64,000 nt of DNA from Rhodobacteraceae bacterium IMCC1909 (GCA_030704425.1 JAPDHM010000002.1:868001-932000); one strand, 5' to 3'. Numbered from the stretch's first letter, positions 19,361 to 29,567 are shown. The notes: generated by a model from the sequence alone, not told the origin. Numbers and translations: made by a program.

Positions 19361-20707
19361 CTAAGCCTCCAATGAACGCCACAAGAGATCCAGGTCGTCG
19401 GACATTTGACTGTCTTTATTCCGTAAATCCTCAATTTTCCGCACGCCATGCATCACCGTCGTATGGTCTCGACCGCCGAACCTACGGCCAATTTCCGGCA
19501 ATGAGCGGCTAGTCAATTGCTTGCACAGATACATAGCAATCTGGCGCGGCCGTGCAAAACTGCGCAGGCGCTTTGGTCCCAGCATATCTGACAGGCGAAT
19601 ATTATAGTGATCGCTCACTTTACGCTGAATTTCCTCAACCGTAACCTTGCGATCCGAGGCACGCAAAATATCAGAGAGACAGTCTTGGGTCAGCTCAACG
19701 GTAATTTCACGCCCCACCAGTGAGGCAAAGGCAAAGAGCCGGGTCAAAGCCCCCTCGAGCACACGCACATTGGTTGAAATGCGATGTGCTAAAAATTCAA
19801 CAACTTCCTGACGCACGTTAATGCCCGGGTAGCTGGACTGATACAGCTCAATTTTAGACTGCAAAATACCAAGACGCAGCTCATAGGTGGTGGGATGCAA
19901 ATCCACCACCAAACCGCATTGCAAGCGGCTCGCGATGCGATCTTCTAATTGCTTTATTTCCCCCGGGGCGCGATCAGCCGAGATAATAATCTGCTTGTTT
20001 TGATCAACCAAGGCATTGAATGTATGAAAAAATTCTTCTTGGGTGCTGTCTTTTCCGCCGATGAATTGCACATCATCTACCATTAGGACATCGACCGAGC
20101 GGAACAGCTCTTTAAAATCCATCATCTTACGCTCACGCAAGGCCTGAACGAACCGATACATGAATTGTTCAGCAGAAAGATACATCACATTGATATCGGG
20201 ACGATTTGATTGCAGCTCCCAAGCGATGGAATGCATCAAATGGGTTTTTCCCAAGCCAACGCCACCGTACAAAAAGAGGGGATTAAAAGTGACTGGCCCC
20301 GCTTCCGCAACACGTTTCGCCGCCGCATGAGCCAACTCGTTGGGTTTGCCCACAACGAAATTGCCGAACACAAAGCGCTTGTCGAGCTTTGCCCCTTGGA
20401 TTTCGCGCGGCTTTACTGGCACGACCACAGCGGGGGAAGACGGGCGCGCGACAGTTTCTTGATCCAAGCGCCCTACTGAAAACGTTACACGGGTCACTTC
20501 AAACCCAGATTCGCGCATTTGATAGAGGATTTGATCTTCGAAATGCTGCCGTACGTAATTTCCAAAAAAACTCGTCGGCACGAAAAACTCTGCCGTACCG
20601 GCCAATTCTCCCACAAATTGCAGAGGTTCGATCCATGACTTGTAGTTGTTGTTCCCGAGAGACTTGCGCAAGCGATCCGCGGCGATATCCCAAAACTCTA
20701 GTGCCAT
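19361..20707 (-). CDS. dnaA: Chromosomal replication initiator DnaA
   Basis: A 448-residue AAA+ initiator. Domain I begins FWDIAADRLRKSLGNNNYKSWIEPL; Walker A is LYGGVGLGKTHLMH, Walker B VLMVDDVQFIGGKD, and the DNA-binding helix-turn-helix contains RFGGRDHTTVMHGVRKIE. Domain II is short. The ATG at 20707 puts the conserved tryptophan at residue 6, as in related DnaA proteins; a GTG three codons upstream is possible, and neither start has a strong ribosome-binding site. The upstream spacer is GANTC-rich, which suggests control by CcrM-type methylation. Confidence 0.97.
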   Translation of the reverse strand: MALEFWDIAADRLRKSLGNNNYKSWIEPLQFVGELAGTAEFFVPTSFFGNYVRQHFEDQILYQMRESGFEVTRVTFSVGRLDQETVARPSSPAVVVPVKPREIQGAKLDKRFVFGNFVVGKPNELAHAAAKRVAEAGPVTFNPLFLYGGVGLGKTHLMHSIAWELQSNRPDINVMYLSAEQFMYRFVQALRERKMMDFKELFRSVDVLMVDDVQFIGGKDSTQEEFFHTFNALVDQNKQIIISADRAPGEIKQLEDRIASRLQCGLVVDLHPTTYELRLGILQSKIELYQSSYPGINVRQEVVEFLAHRISTNVRVLEGALTRLFAFASLVGREITVELTQDCLSDILRASDRKVTVEEIQRKVSDHYNIRLSDMLGPKRLRSFARPRQIAMYLCKQLTSRSLPEIGRRFGGRDHTTVMHGVRKIEDLRNKDSQMSDDLDLLWRSLEA

Positions 20708-20716
20708 ACGTTTCAC

Positions 20717-21094
20717 TTAATCCCAATACAAACGACCATTCGTCTGGCCCGACTTCAACGCGGCCCCATGACAACGTCGCTCAAATTTCTATGCCACTGC
20801 CCACCCGAGCAGGCAGACTAAATTCCCGGAAAATAGCACCCATGATCCATAAAATGGATTTATCATGTTTTGTGAACCCAAGATCATGTCGCCGTGCAGC
20901 AGTGGCAATCTCTTGGAGTAATTATCCCCCGGAGCACTCAAAGTGACTCGCTGACACTTTTTTATCCCTCGGCCAAGTGACTCTGCAACAGATCTTAATT
21001 CTTGACTCGGTGTTTTTTGAAAAAGAATCTCTTTCCACCTGTGGTTGAAACAATCGAGTTTAAAAAAAATAACTCTTTTACTGTTACTTAAACG
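20717..21094. promoter_or_regulatory. dnaA upstream region with clustered GANTC sites (candidate dnaA promoter/origin region)
   Basis: A non-coding AT-rich spacer between dnaA and rpsT. Four GANTC sites, the target of the alphaproteobacterial CcrM methylase, lie within 85 bases: GACTC at 20945, 20979 and 21004 and GAATC at 21025. Two are in direct repeats AAGTGACTC at 20941-20949 and 20975-20983. DnaA-box-like but imperfect TTATCC nonamers occur near 20931 and 20961, and a CCACCTGTGG near-palindrome at 21035-21044. No perfect TTATCCACA was found, so origin function is only suggested by position. The remainder holds no gene I can recognise. Confidence 0.5.
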
Positions 21095-21123
21095 AAAAAG
21101 GGCGCGGGAAATATCCCACGCCC
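21095..21123 (-). terminator. Rho-independent terminator of rpsT
   Basis: On the reverse strand GGGCGTGGGA and TCCCGCGCCC form a stem of about 10 bp, with one G-U pair, around the loop TATT, and are followed by five T. The hairpin begins 26 bases after the rpsT stop codon. Confidence 0.85.
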
Positions 21124-21148
21124 AATATTCATAAATTTGTAACAATTA

Positions 21149-21412
21149 TTAAGACAGAGCTTTAACCCGTGAGGCCAAACGCGAAACTTTTCGTGACGCC
21201 GTGTTTTTGTGGAAGATGCCTTTTGTAACTCCGCGCATCAGCTCTGGCTGTGCGGCACGAAGAGCTGCGGTTGCTGCGGCCTTGTCGCCGGAAGCGATGG
21301 CCTCTTCAACAGCGCGCAGAAATGTGCGGATACGGGATTTGCGGGCTTTATTGACCGCTGTGCGGCGCTCAATTTGACGTGCGCGCTTCTTTGCTTGTGG
21401 TGAATTTGCCAT
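21149..21412 (-). CDS. rpsT: 30S ribosomal protein S20
   Basis: An 87-residue basic protein of the small subunit, beginning [30 protein letters not shown], diagnostic for S20. The ATG at 21412 is fixed by the family; an upstream in-frame start would add unrelated residues. It has its own terminator and points toward dnaA, the arrangement common in this order. Confidence 0.98.
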   Translation of the reverse strand: MANSPQAKKRARQIERRTAVNKARKSRIRTFLRAVEEAIASGDKAAATAALRAAQPELMRGVTKGIFHKNTASRKVSRLASRVKALS

Positions 21413-21561
21413 GTTATCAGGTCCCAACTTAATCTTGTGCCACACGTATCACCGCTAGGCCCATACCGTTTGGACCGGATTATCTAAAGCCAAGCGGGCC
21501 ACACGCGCATTTTCTGAAGCTGTCTATAGCTACTTTCTATGGAGATGCAAAGCAATTTTGC

Positions 21562-22338
21562 TTATTTATCGCGAAAATGTGGCTCTCTTTTCTCGACAAA
21601 GGCCGCCATACCCTCTTTTTGGTCTTCTGTTGCGAACATCGAATGAAACACACGCCGTTCAAACAAAAGGCCTTCCGCCAAAGTGGTCTCATAGGATCTG
21701 TTCACCGCATCCTTAGCGGCTTTGATGGAGATTTGCGATTTCTCAGCAATTTTTCCAGCAACCTCTAGGGCAACTTCCATCAATTTTTTAACCGGCACCA
21801 CACGGCTGACCAGACCAGAGCGCTCCGCTTCCTCCGCATCCATAAAGCGCCCGCTCAAATGCATATCCATGGCTTTGGATTTTCCGACGAATCGGGTCAA
21901 ACGCTGGGTGCCACCAATGCCAGCGATGACGCCAAGATTGATCTCTGGCTGTCCAAACTTCGCGTTATCAGCGCAAATGATAAAATCACAGAGCATCGCC
22001 AACTCGCAACCACCGCCCAATGCATAGCCTGCAACCGCTGCTATTGTTGGCTTCCTAGCCTCGTGCAAAGGGCTCATACTCGCGCCGAATAAATCGTCAG
22101 ACACAACGTCCACAAAGCTCTTTTCCGCCATCTCAGTGATATCGGCACCGGCGGCAAAGGCTTTCTCCGATCCAGTAATCACCATGCAACGGACTTTATC
22201 GTTCGCTTCCGCCTGGCGCACCGCATCGCCAAGCTCCGCCACCAACTGACTGTTTAGCGCATTCAATGCCGATGGGCGGTTCAATTTGATGACGCAGATA
22301 TGATCTGCAATCTCTACGATGATTGTCTCATAAGCCAT
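21562..22338 (-). CDS. Enoyl-CoA hydratase
   Basis: A 258-residue crotonase-fold enzyme that hydrates 2-enoyl-CoA in beta-oxidation. The oxyanion-hole segments are [12 protein letters not shown] and [18 protein letters not shown], and the second catalytic glutamate lies in [20 protein letters not shown]. Length equals the family. It stands alone between rpsT and mutM, a placement seen near rpsT in related genomes. The particular acyl chain length cannot be stated. Confidence 0.93.
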   Translation of the reverse strand: MAYETIIVEIADHICVIKLNRPSALNALNSQLVAELGDAVRQAEANDKVRCMVITGSEKAFAAGADITEMAEKSFVDVVSDDLFGASMSPLHEARKPTIAAVAGYALGGGCELAMLCDFIICADNAKFGQPEINLGVIAGIGGTQRLTRFVGKSKAMDMHLSGRFMDAEEAERSGLVSRVVPVKKLMEVALEVAGKIAEKSQISIKAAKDAVNRSYETTLAEGLLFERRVFHSMFATEDQKEGMAAFVEKREPHFRDK

Positions 22339-22400
22339 GTTGGTCCCAGCATTGCCTCTGTCAGACGTTTAAGCCTATCACGTTCGCCACCTATTTCAAG

Positions 22401-23252
22401 CTATCTCTGACAGGTCGGACAATAGAAGCTGGAGCGTCCCGATTGGCTCACTCGCGCAATTGTGCCGCCACATCCCGTATGTTTGCAGGGCTCGGATTCT
22501 CGGTCATAAACCTGAAAATTATGTTGAAAATAGCCCAACTCCCCGCCCGTTTGACGGTAATCTTTAAGACTAGATCCACCGGCTTCAATCGCTTCTTCCA
22601 GCACGGTCCGAATGATCGGCACCAAAGCGCCCACTTGGCGTTTTGATAGGTCCTTCGCCTTGCTCATAGGTGAAATTTTCGCACGGAAGAGCACTTCACA
22701 GACATAAATATTGCCCAAACCCGCAATGAGTCGTTGGTCCAAAAGCGCCGTCTTTATCGGCGTATTGCGCCCTGCCAAAGCTGCGAACAAATAGCTGTCG
22801 TCTAAGTAATTGCTCAATGGCTCCGGTCCAAGGCTGCAGAGCATCTTATGCGTTTCAACTTCCGCGGTCGGCGCAAGATCCATCGCGCCAAACCGTCTGG
22901 CGTCGTTGAAGGTCACCCGTGTCTCATTTTCCATGTGAAACACCACATGATCGTGTTTTTCTGGCGCGGGATGGTCTTGGTAAAACTCCCTAAGTTGCTG
23001 GCCCGAAATCAACATTCGGCCAGACATGCCAAGATGCACAATCAAAGTTTCCTGAGTATCCAAGTCCAACAGAATATATTTTGAGCGCCGCCAAAGCCGC
23101 AAAACCCGCGCCCCAGTTAAGCGCTGCGCCATATCCGGCGGAAAGGGCCAGCGCAAATCGGGCCGGTTCACCTCTGCACGCATGATTTTCTGGTCCTGCA
23201 TCGCCGGTTGCAAGCCGCGGCGGACTGTCTCAACCTCTGGTAATTCGGGCAT
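22401..23252 (-). CDS. mutM: Formamidopyrimidine-DNA glycosylase
   Basis: A 283-residue base-excision enzyme removing 8-oxoguanine and formamidopyrimidines. The amino terminus is [13 protein letters not shown] after the removed methionine, with catalytic proline 2 and glutamate 3. The carboxy-terminal zinc finger is [19 protein letters not shown]...CPTCQR with all four cysteines. Helix-two-turn-helix region contains [12 protein letters not shown]. It is divergent from ubiE with an 82-base spacer. Confidence 0.97.
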   Translation of the reverse strand: MPELPEVETVRRGLQPAMQDQKIMRAEVNRPDLRWPFPPDMAQRLTGARVLRLWRRSKYILLDLDTQETLIVHLGMSGRMLISGQQLREFYQDHPAPEKHDHVVFHMENETRVTFNDARRFGAMDLAPTAEVETHKMLCSLGPEPLSNYLDDSYLFAALAGRNTPIKTALLDQRLIAGLGNIYVCEVLFRAKISPMSKAKDLSKRQVGALVPIIRTVLEEAIEAGGSSLKDYRQTGGELGYFQHNFQVYDRESEPCKHTGCGGTIARVSQSGRSSFYCPTCQR

Positions 23253-23334
23253 CTCTTGCTTCCTTCTGGTACATCACATTGTATCAGCCGTCCGGCGTAT
23301 TATAAGGGGGGTGAAGTCACAAAAGGCCTGTTCC

Positions 23335-24087
23335 ATGCAAGACACTGGTGAAGACACAACCCATTTTGGTTTTGAAACCGTTCCAGAGGCTGAAAAAGCC
23401 GGCAAGGTGCAGGGTGTTTTCACCTCCGTAGCCAGCAAATATGACGTTATGAATGACGTCATGAGTGTTGGCATCCACCGCATTTGGAAAGAAGCGATGA
23501 TGGATTGGCTGGCCCCAAGACCTGGGCAAAAGCTTCTCGATGTCGCTGGCGGCACTGGCGACATCAGCTTTAAGTTCCTCAAGCGCGCGGGGTCTGGCCA
23601 TTCCACGGTGCTTGATATCACTGAAAATATGCTCATCGAAGGACGGAAACGCGCTGAAGCTGCGCAGATGGTGGATAACTTGGATTGGGTTGTCGGTGAT
23701 GCAATGGCCCTGCCCTTTGCCGACAACAGCTTTGATGTCTACACAATAAGCTTTGGCATTCGGAATGTAACACGACCGCAAGAAGCCTTAGATGAGGCCT
23801 TCCGCGTCCTGCGTCCTGGGGGTCGGTTGATGGTTTTGGAATTCAGTCAAATACCCGTGCCCTTAGCGCAAAAGGCCTATGATCTCTATTCCTTCAATGT
23901 GATTCCACGCATGGGCCAGATGATCGCCGATGACCGCGATAGCTATCAGTATCTTGTCGAATCGATTCGCAAGTTTCCCAATCAAGAGACATTTTTAAGC
24001 ATGGTGCAGCAGGCAGGGTTTGAAAATACCAGCTATCGAAACCTATCGCTCGGGATCGCAGCCTTGCATTCGGGATGGAAAATTTAA
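23335..24087 (+). CDS. ubiE: Ubiquinone/menaquinone C-methyltransferase UbiE
   Basis: A 250-residue SAM-dependent enzyme that methylates the ring carbon of the ubiquinone precursor. The phrases [34 protein letters not shown] and [15 protein letters not shown] are family signatures. The ATG at 23335 ([16 protein letters not shown]) suits the family; the frame is open further upstream into the spacer. The following ubiB begins directly after the TAA, so the two act as an operon. Confidence 0.96.
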   Translation: MQDTGEDTTHFGFETVPEAEKAGKVQGVFTSVASKYDVMNDVMSVGIHRIWKEAMMDWLAPRPGQKLLDVAGGTGDISFKFLKRAGSGHSTVLDITENMLIEGRKRAEAAQMVDNLDWVVGDAMALPFADNSFDVYTISFGIRNVTRPQEALDEAFRVLRPGGRLMVLEFSQIPVPLAQKAYDLYSFNVIPRMGQMIADDRDSYQYLVESIRKFPNQETFLSMVQQAGFENTSYRNLSLGIAALHSGWKI

Positions 24088-25617
24088 ATGCGTGGTCCGC
24101 ATAACATTTTTCGCCTGATCCGCACCGGCGCAACATTTGAGCGCACGGGGGCGATGAATGTAATCCTCGACGCCTATCAAGCACCCGTTGGCCTGCGCCT
24201 AGCCGCGAAAATTCTGGGATGGCCATTTCAATGGTTGGGTTACAAAGGTGATCCTGCAATGCCACCCGTCACCCGGGCGCTGACCGCTTTAGGCCCGGCC
24301 TATATCAAATTTGGACAAATCCTATCGACCCGCCCCGATGTGGTCGGCGATGAGCTGGCCGTACAATTGCGGGTGCTGCAAGATAAATTACCGCCCTTTC
24401 CGATCGAAGAGGCGCAAAAAATGATCGAGGCAGAGCTCGAACGACCTTTAGCATCCATTTTTCAAGACTTTAGCGCGCCCGTTGCCGCCGCCTCTATTGC
24501 TCAGGTCCACCGCGCAAAATTAGCCTCCGATGGTGCAGATGTTGCAGTGAAAGTCTTGCGCCCCGGCATTGAACGCGCCTTTCGCAGAGATATTGACGCG
24601 TTTTACTTTGCAGCCCGGATGGTTGAGGTTCTAGCCCCCGGCGCGCGCCGTCTACGTCCACTCGATGTGATCGCGCATTTCGAAGGCGTGGTTCTCGGCG
24701 AATTGGATCTTCGGCTGGAAAGCAGCGCGGCAGGAGAATTTGCCGCCAACACCGAATCTGATGAAGGATTTCAATTGCCTCAGATCAATTGGAGCCTGTC
24801 TGGCAAAAACGTCATGACCATGGATTGGGCCGAGGGAGTCTCTGCAGGGGACAATGCCGCCCTTGATGCGGTTGGACATGACAGACGGCGAATTGGTGAG
24901 CGGATTTTACAATTGTTTCTGTCTCATGCATTGCGCGACGGTTTTTTTCATGCGGATTTACATCAAGGAAATATCAAAATCGCGGCCAATGGAGATGTGA
25001 TTGCCTATGATTTTGGCATTATGGGCCGAATTGATGAATATACCCGTCGGGTCTATGCGGAAATTCTCTTCGGCTTTATTCGCCGTGATTACAAGCGCGT
25101 GGCGGAGGTGCATTTTGAGGCTGGATATGTGCCGGCTGACAAAGATGTCGATGAATTTGCCCGCGCCCTCCGGGCGGTCGGGGAACCGATTTTTGGCATG
25201 GATGCCACACAGATCAGCATGGGACGCGTATTAACCTATTTATTTGACGTCACAGAACAATTTGGCATGGAGACCAGAACGGAGCTCATCTTGCTGCAAC
25301 GCACGATGGTTGTGGTTGAGGGGGTTGCACGCAGCTTGCATCCTCAGATTAACATCTGGGAGGTCGCCAAACCCATTGTGGAAGACTACATCAAACAAAG
25401 TATCGGCCCGAAAGCCTTGTTAAAAGACCTGCTGAAAACAGCCCGCGTGCTGTCACGTTTCGGGCCAAAGCTTCCCCAGCTTGCGGAAGCGGCCTTGATA
25501 CGCACCTACAACACCGCGCAACCCAGCGCGCAAAAATATGGGATCAAAAAGCGGTGGCTTTTGCTCGCCTTGCTTGTTGGAGGTGGAGGCGGTTGGCTTG
25601 CAGCACATTTGGTTTAA
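24088..25617 (+). CDS. ubiB: Ubiquinone biosynthesis kinase-like protein UbiB
   Basis: A 509-residue ADCK/UbiB-family atypical kinase required for ubiquinone synthesis. The KxGQ motif appears as YIKFGQILSTRPD, the modified P-loop as AAASIAQVHRA (alanine-rich instead of glycine-rich), and catalytic motifs as HADLHQGNI and YDFGIMG. The carboxy terminus has a hydrophobic anchor (WLLLALLVGGGGGWLAAHLV). Its ATG abuts the ubiE stop codon. Confidence 0.96.
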   Translation: MRGPHNIFRLIRTGATFERTGAMNVILDAYQAPVGLRLAAKILGWPFQWLGYKGDPAMPPVTRALTALGPAYIKFGQILSTRPDVVGDELAVQLRVLQDKLPPFPIEEAQKMIEAELERPLASIFQDFSAPVAAASIAQVHRAKLASDGADVAVKVLRPGIERAFRRDIDAFYFAARMVEVLAPGARRLRPLDVIAHFEGVVLGELDLRLESSAAGEFAANTESDEGFQLPQINWSLSGKNVMTMDWAEGVSAGDNAALDAVGHDRRRIGERILQLFLSHALRDGFFHADLHQGNIKIAANGDVIAYDFGIMGRIDEYTRRVYAEILFGFIRRDYKRVAEVHFEAGYVPADKDVDEFARALRAVGEPIFGMDATQISMGRVLTYLFDVTEQFGMETRTELILLQRTMVVVEGVARSLHPQINIWEVAKPIVEDYIKQSIGPKALLKDLLKTARVLSRFGPKLPQLAEAALIRTYNTAQPSAQKYGIKKRWLLLALLVGGGGGWLAAHLV

Positions 25618-25730
25618 ATTTTATCACATTTAGACCAAACATCTTTTAACCAATAATTCGGCAAGGTTACACCAAGACTGATAGCCGCTTTGAGTCAATC
25701 TAAGATCAAAGCGATTTGAGAGGGAACTTT

Positions 25731-27074
25731 ATGACACGACACCTATTTGGAACGGATGGCGTCCGCGGCACGGCGAATACTTATCCCATGACCGCTGAAA
25801 CCGCGCTGCGGCTTGCAGCGGCGGCAGGCCGGTTTTTTCGGTGTGACGCCTCCCCCGGCCACCGTGTCGTGATCGGTAAGGACACACGCAGATCGGGCTA
25901 TATGATTGAAAACGCCCTCACCGCTGGATTTTTGTCAACGGGCATGGATGTCGTCCTCTTAGGGCCAGTTCCAACACCTGCCGTTGGAATGCTCACCCAT
26001 TCCATGCGCGCAGATGTCGGTGTCATGGTCACTGCCAGTCACAATCCGCATCACGACAATGGCATCAAGTTTTTCGGTCCAGATGGTTATAAGCTGTCAG
26101 ACGCCGCCGAGATGGAGATCGAAGCTCTGTTTGCCGGAGATGTGGATCTCTGCTTGCCAGAAAATATTGGACGCGCCAATCGCATAGAAAGCGCGATCGG
26201 TCGCTATGTCGAAGCTGCAAAGGCAACCTTTCCAACAGGAAAGCGCTTGGATGGGTTGAAGGTTGTCATTGATTGCGCCAATGGCGCCGCATATCGCACC
26301 GCCCCAGAAGTCCTTTGGGAACTTGGCGCTGAGGTCATTGCCATTGGCGTGCAACCCAACGGCTATAACATCAACAAAGGTGTGGGTTCTACCGCACCAC
26401 AGGCGGCCGTTGATGCGGTGCTACAGCATGGTGCTGACATTGGGATCTGTCTGGACGGTGATGCAGACCGGATCGCCATTATTGACGAGAAAGGCCATAT
26501 CGCCGACGGGGATCAACTCATGGGGTTGATCGCTGCGCGCTGGGCTAAGAGCGGAGAGCTCCGGGGCGGCGCGTTGGTGGCCACGGTTATGTCCAATCTA
26601 GGCCTTGAGCGCTGGCTAGGTGGACAAGGAATTGATCTACGCCGCACCGATGTTGGCGACCGTTATGTGGTGGATGCCATGCGTCAAGGCGGGTTCAATC
26701 TGGGTGGTGAGCAATCTGGCCATATCGTGATGAGTGATTACGCCACAACCGGCGATGGGCTTCTGGCTGGATTACAATTTCTTGCCGCTATGGTCGAAAC
26801 GGGCCAGCGGGCCAGCGAATTGTCCAATATCTTTTCACCCTGTCCACAAGTGCTGAAGAACGTAAGATTTTCCGAGGGTATATCGCCGCTGGAGGTGGCT
26901 TCTGTGCAATCGGCCATCCAAGATGCAGAGGCCTCTTTGCTGGGCAAGGGGCGTCTGCTCATTCGCAAGTCGGGCACCGAGCCACTGATCCGCGTGATGG
27001 TGGAGGCTGAGGATGAAACCCTGCTCAACGAGGTTGCAGAAACTGTATCGCAAGCGGTGAAAGACACCGCCTAG
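25731..27074 (+). CDS. glmM: Phosphoglucosamine mutase
   Basis: A 447-residue enzyme making glucosamine-1-phosphate for peptidoglycan and LPS. The catalytic serine is in [16 protein letters not shown], the metal loop is DGDADRI, the sugar-binding loop GGEQSGHIV, and the phosphate loop [12 protein letters not shown]. The ATG at 25731 is preceded by GAGAGGG. In related genomes glmM often follows folP; here it sits 113 bases after ubiB, and the region usually occupied by coaBC and dut downstream of ubiB is absent. Confidence 0.97.
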   Translation: MTRHLFGTDGVRGTANTYPMTAETALRLAAAAGRFFRCDASPGHRVVIGKDTRRSGYMIENALTAGFLSTGMDVVLLGPVPTPAVGMLTHSMRADVGVMVTASHNPHHDNGIKFFGPDGYKLSDAAEMEIEALFAGDVDLCLPENIGRANRIESAIGRYVEAAKATFPTGKRLDGLKVVIDCANGAAYRTAPEVLWELGAEVIAIGVQPNGYNINKGVGSTAPQAAVDAVLQHGADIGICLDGDADRIAIIDEKGHIADGDQLMGLIAARWAKSGELRGGALVATVMSNLGLERWLGGQGIDLRRTDVGDRYVVDAMRQGGFNLGGEQSGHIVMSDYATTGDGLLAGLQFLAAMVETGQRASELSNIFSPCPQVLKNVRFSEGISPLEVASVQSAIQDAEASLLGKGRLLIRKSGTEPLIRVMVEAEDETLLNEVAETVSQAVKDTA

Positions 27075-27199
27075 GGCCAAACCCACATCCAGCGTGAAAA
27101 GTTTAACATTTGTTATCGCGCCCGCCCTCTCTGAATAGAATTCCATTGACTCTTTGCGAGATGATCGCCGAAACGTCATCTTGCAAAGGGTCTTGAACC

Positions 27200-28140
27200 A
27201 TATCCACTGTCTCGCCCAATCTCTCCCTGCCTTATATTCTACAAAACCAAGCGCAAAAACATGTCACCCATAATGAGGGTATGCGCCTGCTGGATGGTGT
27301 GGTGCAGCTTAGTGTTCTCAGCCGGGCCCAAACTGCGCCCCCCACGAACCCTATTGCCGGGGATCGCTATATTCTGCCTAGCGGCGCGACCGGCGCTTGG
27401 GCCGGGTTTGAAGATTCGCTGGCCCATTGAGAAGAAAATGCCTGGCGGATTATCCCGCCAAAAGAGGGTTGGGTGGCATGGGATCAAAACGGGCTGGCCT
27501 TGCTGGCCTTTTCCCAGGGTCAGTGGACCGACGCCACCGCTGCGGATGTCGAGCGCATGGACAAGCTTGGACTCAACACATCCACCGATTTGACAAACCG
27601 ATTGGCGGTTTCCTCCGATGCAACATTGCTGACCCACGGCACAACAGGCGGGCATCAACTGAAAATCAACAAGGATCAGCCCGGGGACACCGGCAGCCTG
27701 TTGTTTCAAACCGGCTGGTCGGTCGCGCCGAAATGGGCCTCACCGGGTCAGATAACTTCGAAATCAAAGTCAGTCCAGATAGCAGCAATTTTCATCAAGC
27801 CCTGACCGTTGACCGGGCAACGGGTGCAGTCACCCTGCCCAATACAACCCTTTCTCAGGCGGAGTTTGGAACAAGCCCGATTGTCACGGTCGATCATACC
27901 AATTCGAAAACAGGCAATTTGGTCAGCAATGGCAATGGCGATTTGGGCAATTCCTATAATATGCCCAGCGCTTTAAGCTATGATGCCAGCGACACCCCAG
28001 GCTTGCCTGGCAGCTTTCTGTTCACAGGATACCATGGTTTAAATTTTACAACATCAGAATTTATCGCGGTGGACGCGCAGAAAACCTACCGCTTAGAGAG
28101 CTATATCAAACAAGCCACGGGCGATCGCTCAATCGGCGCA
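27200..28140 (+). pseudogene. Decayed DUF2793 phage/GTA-type tail-associated gene
   Basis: The frame reads STVSPNLSLPYILQNQAQ, then KHVTHNEGMRLLDGVVQL and DRYILPSGATGAWAG, the DUF2793 signature of phage and gene-transfer-agent tail proteins. Four lesions are visible: the expected start codon is ATA (27200-27202); a TGA at 27428-27430 replaces what should be tryptophan; a one-base deletion at about 27720 shifts the frame, after which GRAEMGLTGSDNFEIKVS continues the domain; and the downstream domain (AVDAQKTYRLESYIKQATGDRS) stops where the acyltransferase gene begins. No other phage gene is nearby, so it is a relic. Confidence 0.82.
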
Positions 28141-29302
28141 ATAATTTCATGGTGGGAATTTCTATATAACGCAGCAGCAGTTGTGCAAAAATTATAGAAA
28201 ATATAGCAGTGAGCGTGAATATCATCCAAGTTTGTGCAGCTGAAATAGTGGCAAGCTGTGCCTTATCTGTCGATCGTATGACCATTACTGCTGCAAGCGC
28301 CAAAAATGGCATGTGGAATAAATAGATTCCAAAAATACATTGGGAAATAGTTTTGCAAGCCTGCCTTAATGGACGCATCCATTTTGCACCAAACACAAGT
28401 GAATTCCAAATTATCATTGATAATCCAAAAGAAAATGTCGTTATTGAAGACCCAAAATAAACTACAAGAACCGGTTCTGGTAACCTGTATAACCACGCGT
28501 CCTCAATGTGTACGGGAGTATAACAGCAGATAATAATCACGAATAACCCAGCAAAACCTAGGCCACGCCACGAGTGCTTTACGGCGCTGCTTGACGCTCT
28601 GTAAAACGCAATCGCTAATCCCATTCCAACGAGGAAGGGAGGCAAACGGAACCACGGGTGGTAATACAAATGTTTGGCAGCATCTGATGCCGGTAAGCTT
28701 TGGTACGTATCCAAAAACACGCGCCCGGCAGAAATTTCTGATATGTGTAAATAAGCCACCCGAGACCCTGTCGTAATCAGTATGGCCAATCCTAAAATAA
28801 GCAAGGGGCGCGTGCATTTCAAAATGAGAGTTAACAGGATTGGCATAAGCAAAAAGAACAGCATCATCACTTCCATTGACCAACCAACCGGAATGACATT
28901 GCCTACACCTAGGGTGACGCCCAGAAATACAGCGGAGAGAGCAAACTGCAAAGGATCAAATGGTGATCCTAGTTGAAACAGGAGAAGTGCTAAGTAGTAG
29001 AGTGGTAAGATACGCGACAGACGCTTCAAAACAAAACTTCGCACGTCGATGCGCCCGAAACGCGCATGCTCATCCAGCAATGTCGAAGTTAACAAAAACG
29101 ATGAGACAAGAAAGATCGCGTCTACGCCAAAAGGTTGCCAAGCGAATGTCATCCATGTTGGCAGTTGCTCAATGAGAGCAAGGGCTGCATTGCTTCCTCC
29201 ATAGCTGAAGACACCAAATACAACATGAAATAGGACAACTTGCAAAATACCAATAGTGCGAACTAAATCCAGAAAATGGTAATGCTCAGTATGCGTTGAC
29301 AT
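28106..29302 (-). CDS. Acyltransferase 3 family membrane protein (OafA/YrhL-like)
   Basis: A 398-residue protein with about ten hydrophobic segments that probably O-acylates a cell-surface or exported sugar. The first helix FLDLVRTIGILQVVLFHVVFG carries the family's conserved arginine and histidine, and RIDVRSFVLKRLSRILPLYYLAL is the second conserved block. Codon use and base composition are visibly more AT-rich than the neighbours, suggesting horizontal acquisition. Its last ten or so codons run antisense into the DUF2793 remnant, so the native carboxy terminus may have been replaced. No glycan-synthesis genes accompany it. Confidence 0.83.
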   Translation of the reverse strand: MSTHTEHYHFLDLVRTIGILQVVLFHVVFGVFSYGGSNAALALIEQLPTWMTFAWQPFGVDAIFLVSSFLLTSTLLDEHARFGRIDVRSFVLKRLSRILPLYYLALLLFQLGSPFDPLQFALSAVFLGVTLGVGNVIPVGWSMEVMMLFFLLMPILLTLILKCTRPLLILGLAILITTGSRVAYLHISEISAGRVFLDTYQSLPASDAAKHLYYHPWFRLPPFLVGMGLAIAFYRASSSAVKHSWRGLGFAGLFVIIICCYTPVHIEDAWLYRLPEPVLVVYFGSSITTFSFGLSMIIWNSLVFGAKWMRPLRQACKTISQCIFGIYLFHMPFLALAAVMVIRSTDKAQLATISAAQTWMIFTLTAIFSIIFAQLLLRYIEIPTMKLLRRLSDRPWLV

Positions 29303-29567
29303 CAGCCTGATTTTTCACATGTAAATGAATGTTTTAATCAAGACGATTTATCAGAGCGTGGATATTGTATCTTTTTAAAAATCAATTTCTCAACCACAGT
29401 CGCCTCCAGTTTGTGTCTTCCCAGCTTCATTTAGACACATTAGGACACTAAATTTGCTGTGAGCTCAAGAGACGTTACTGAGGCGCTATGGGCTTTGGGA
29501 TGTAAAATCTGGCGCCTTTGTCTCAGCATCTTGCGTTGTCTGCGGTGGCAGCTGTTCTTGAGCAGAT

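Noticed and set aside
27473-27805. A separate 110-codon gene starting at the internal ATG of the DUF2793 region
   Set aside because: The frame upstream and downstream continues the same domain across a stop and a one-base shift, so this is a fragment of a pseudogene.
29303-29567. Spacer between the acyltransferase and secA examined for a gene or terminator
   Set aside because: Only short imperfect complementarity (CTGAGGCGC with GGCGCC...CTCAG) was found and no T-run; not reported as a feature.
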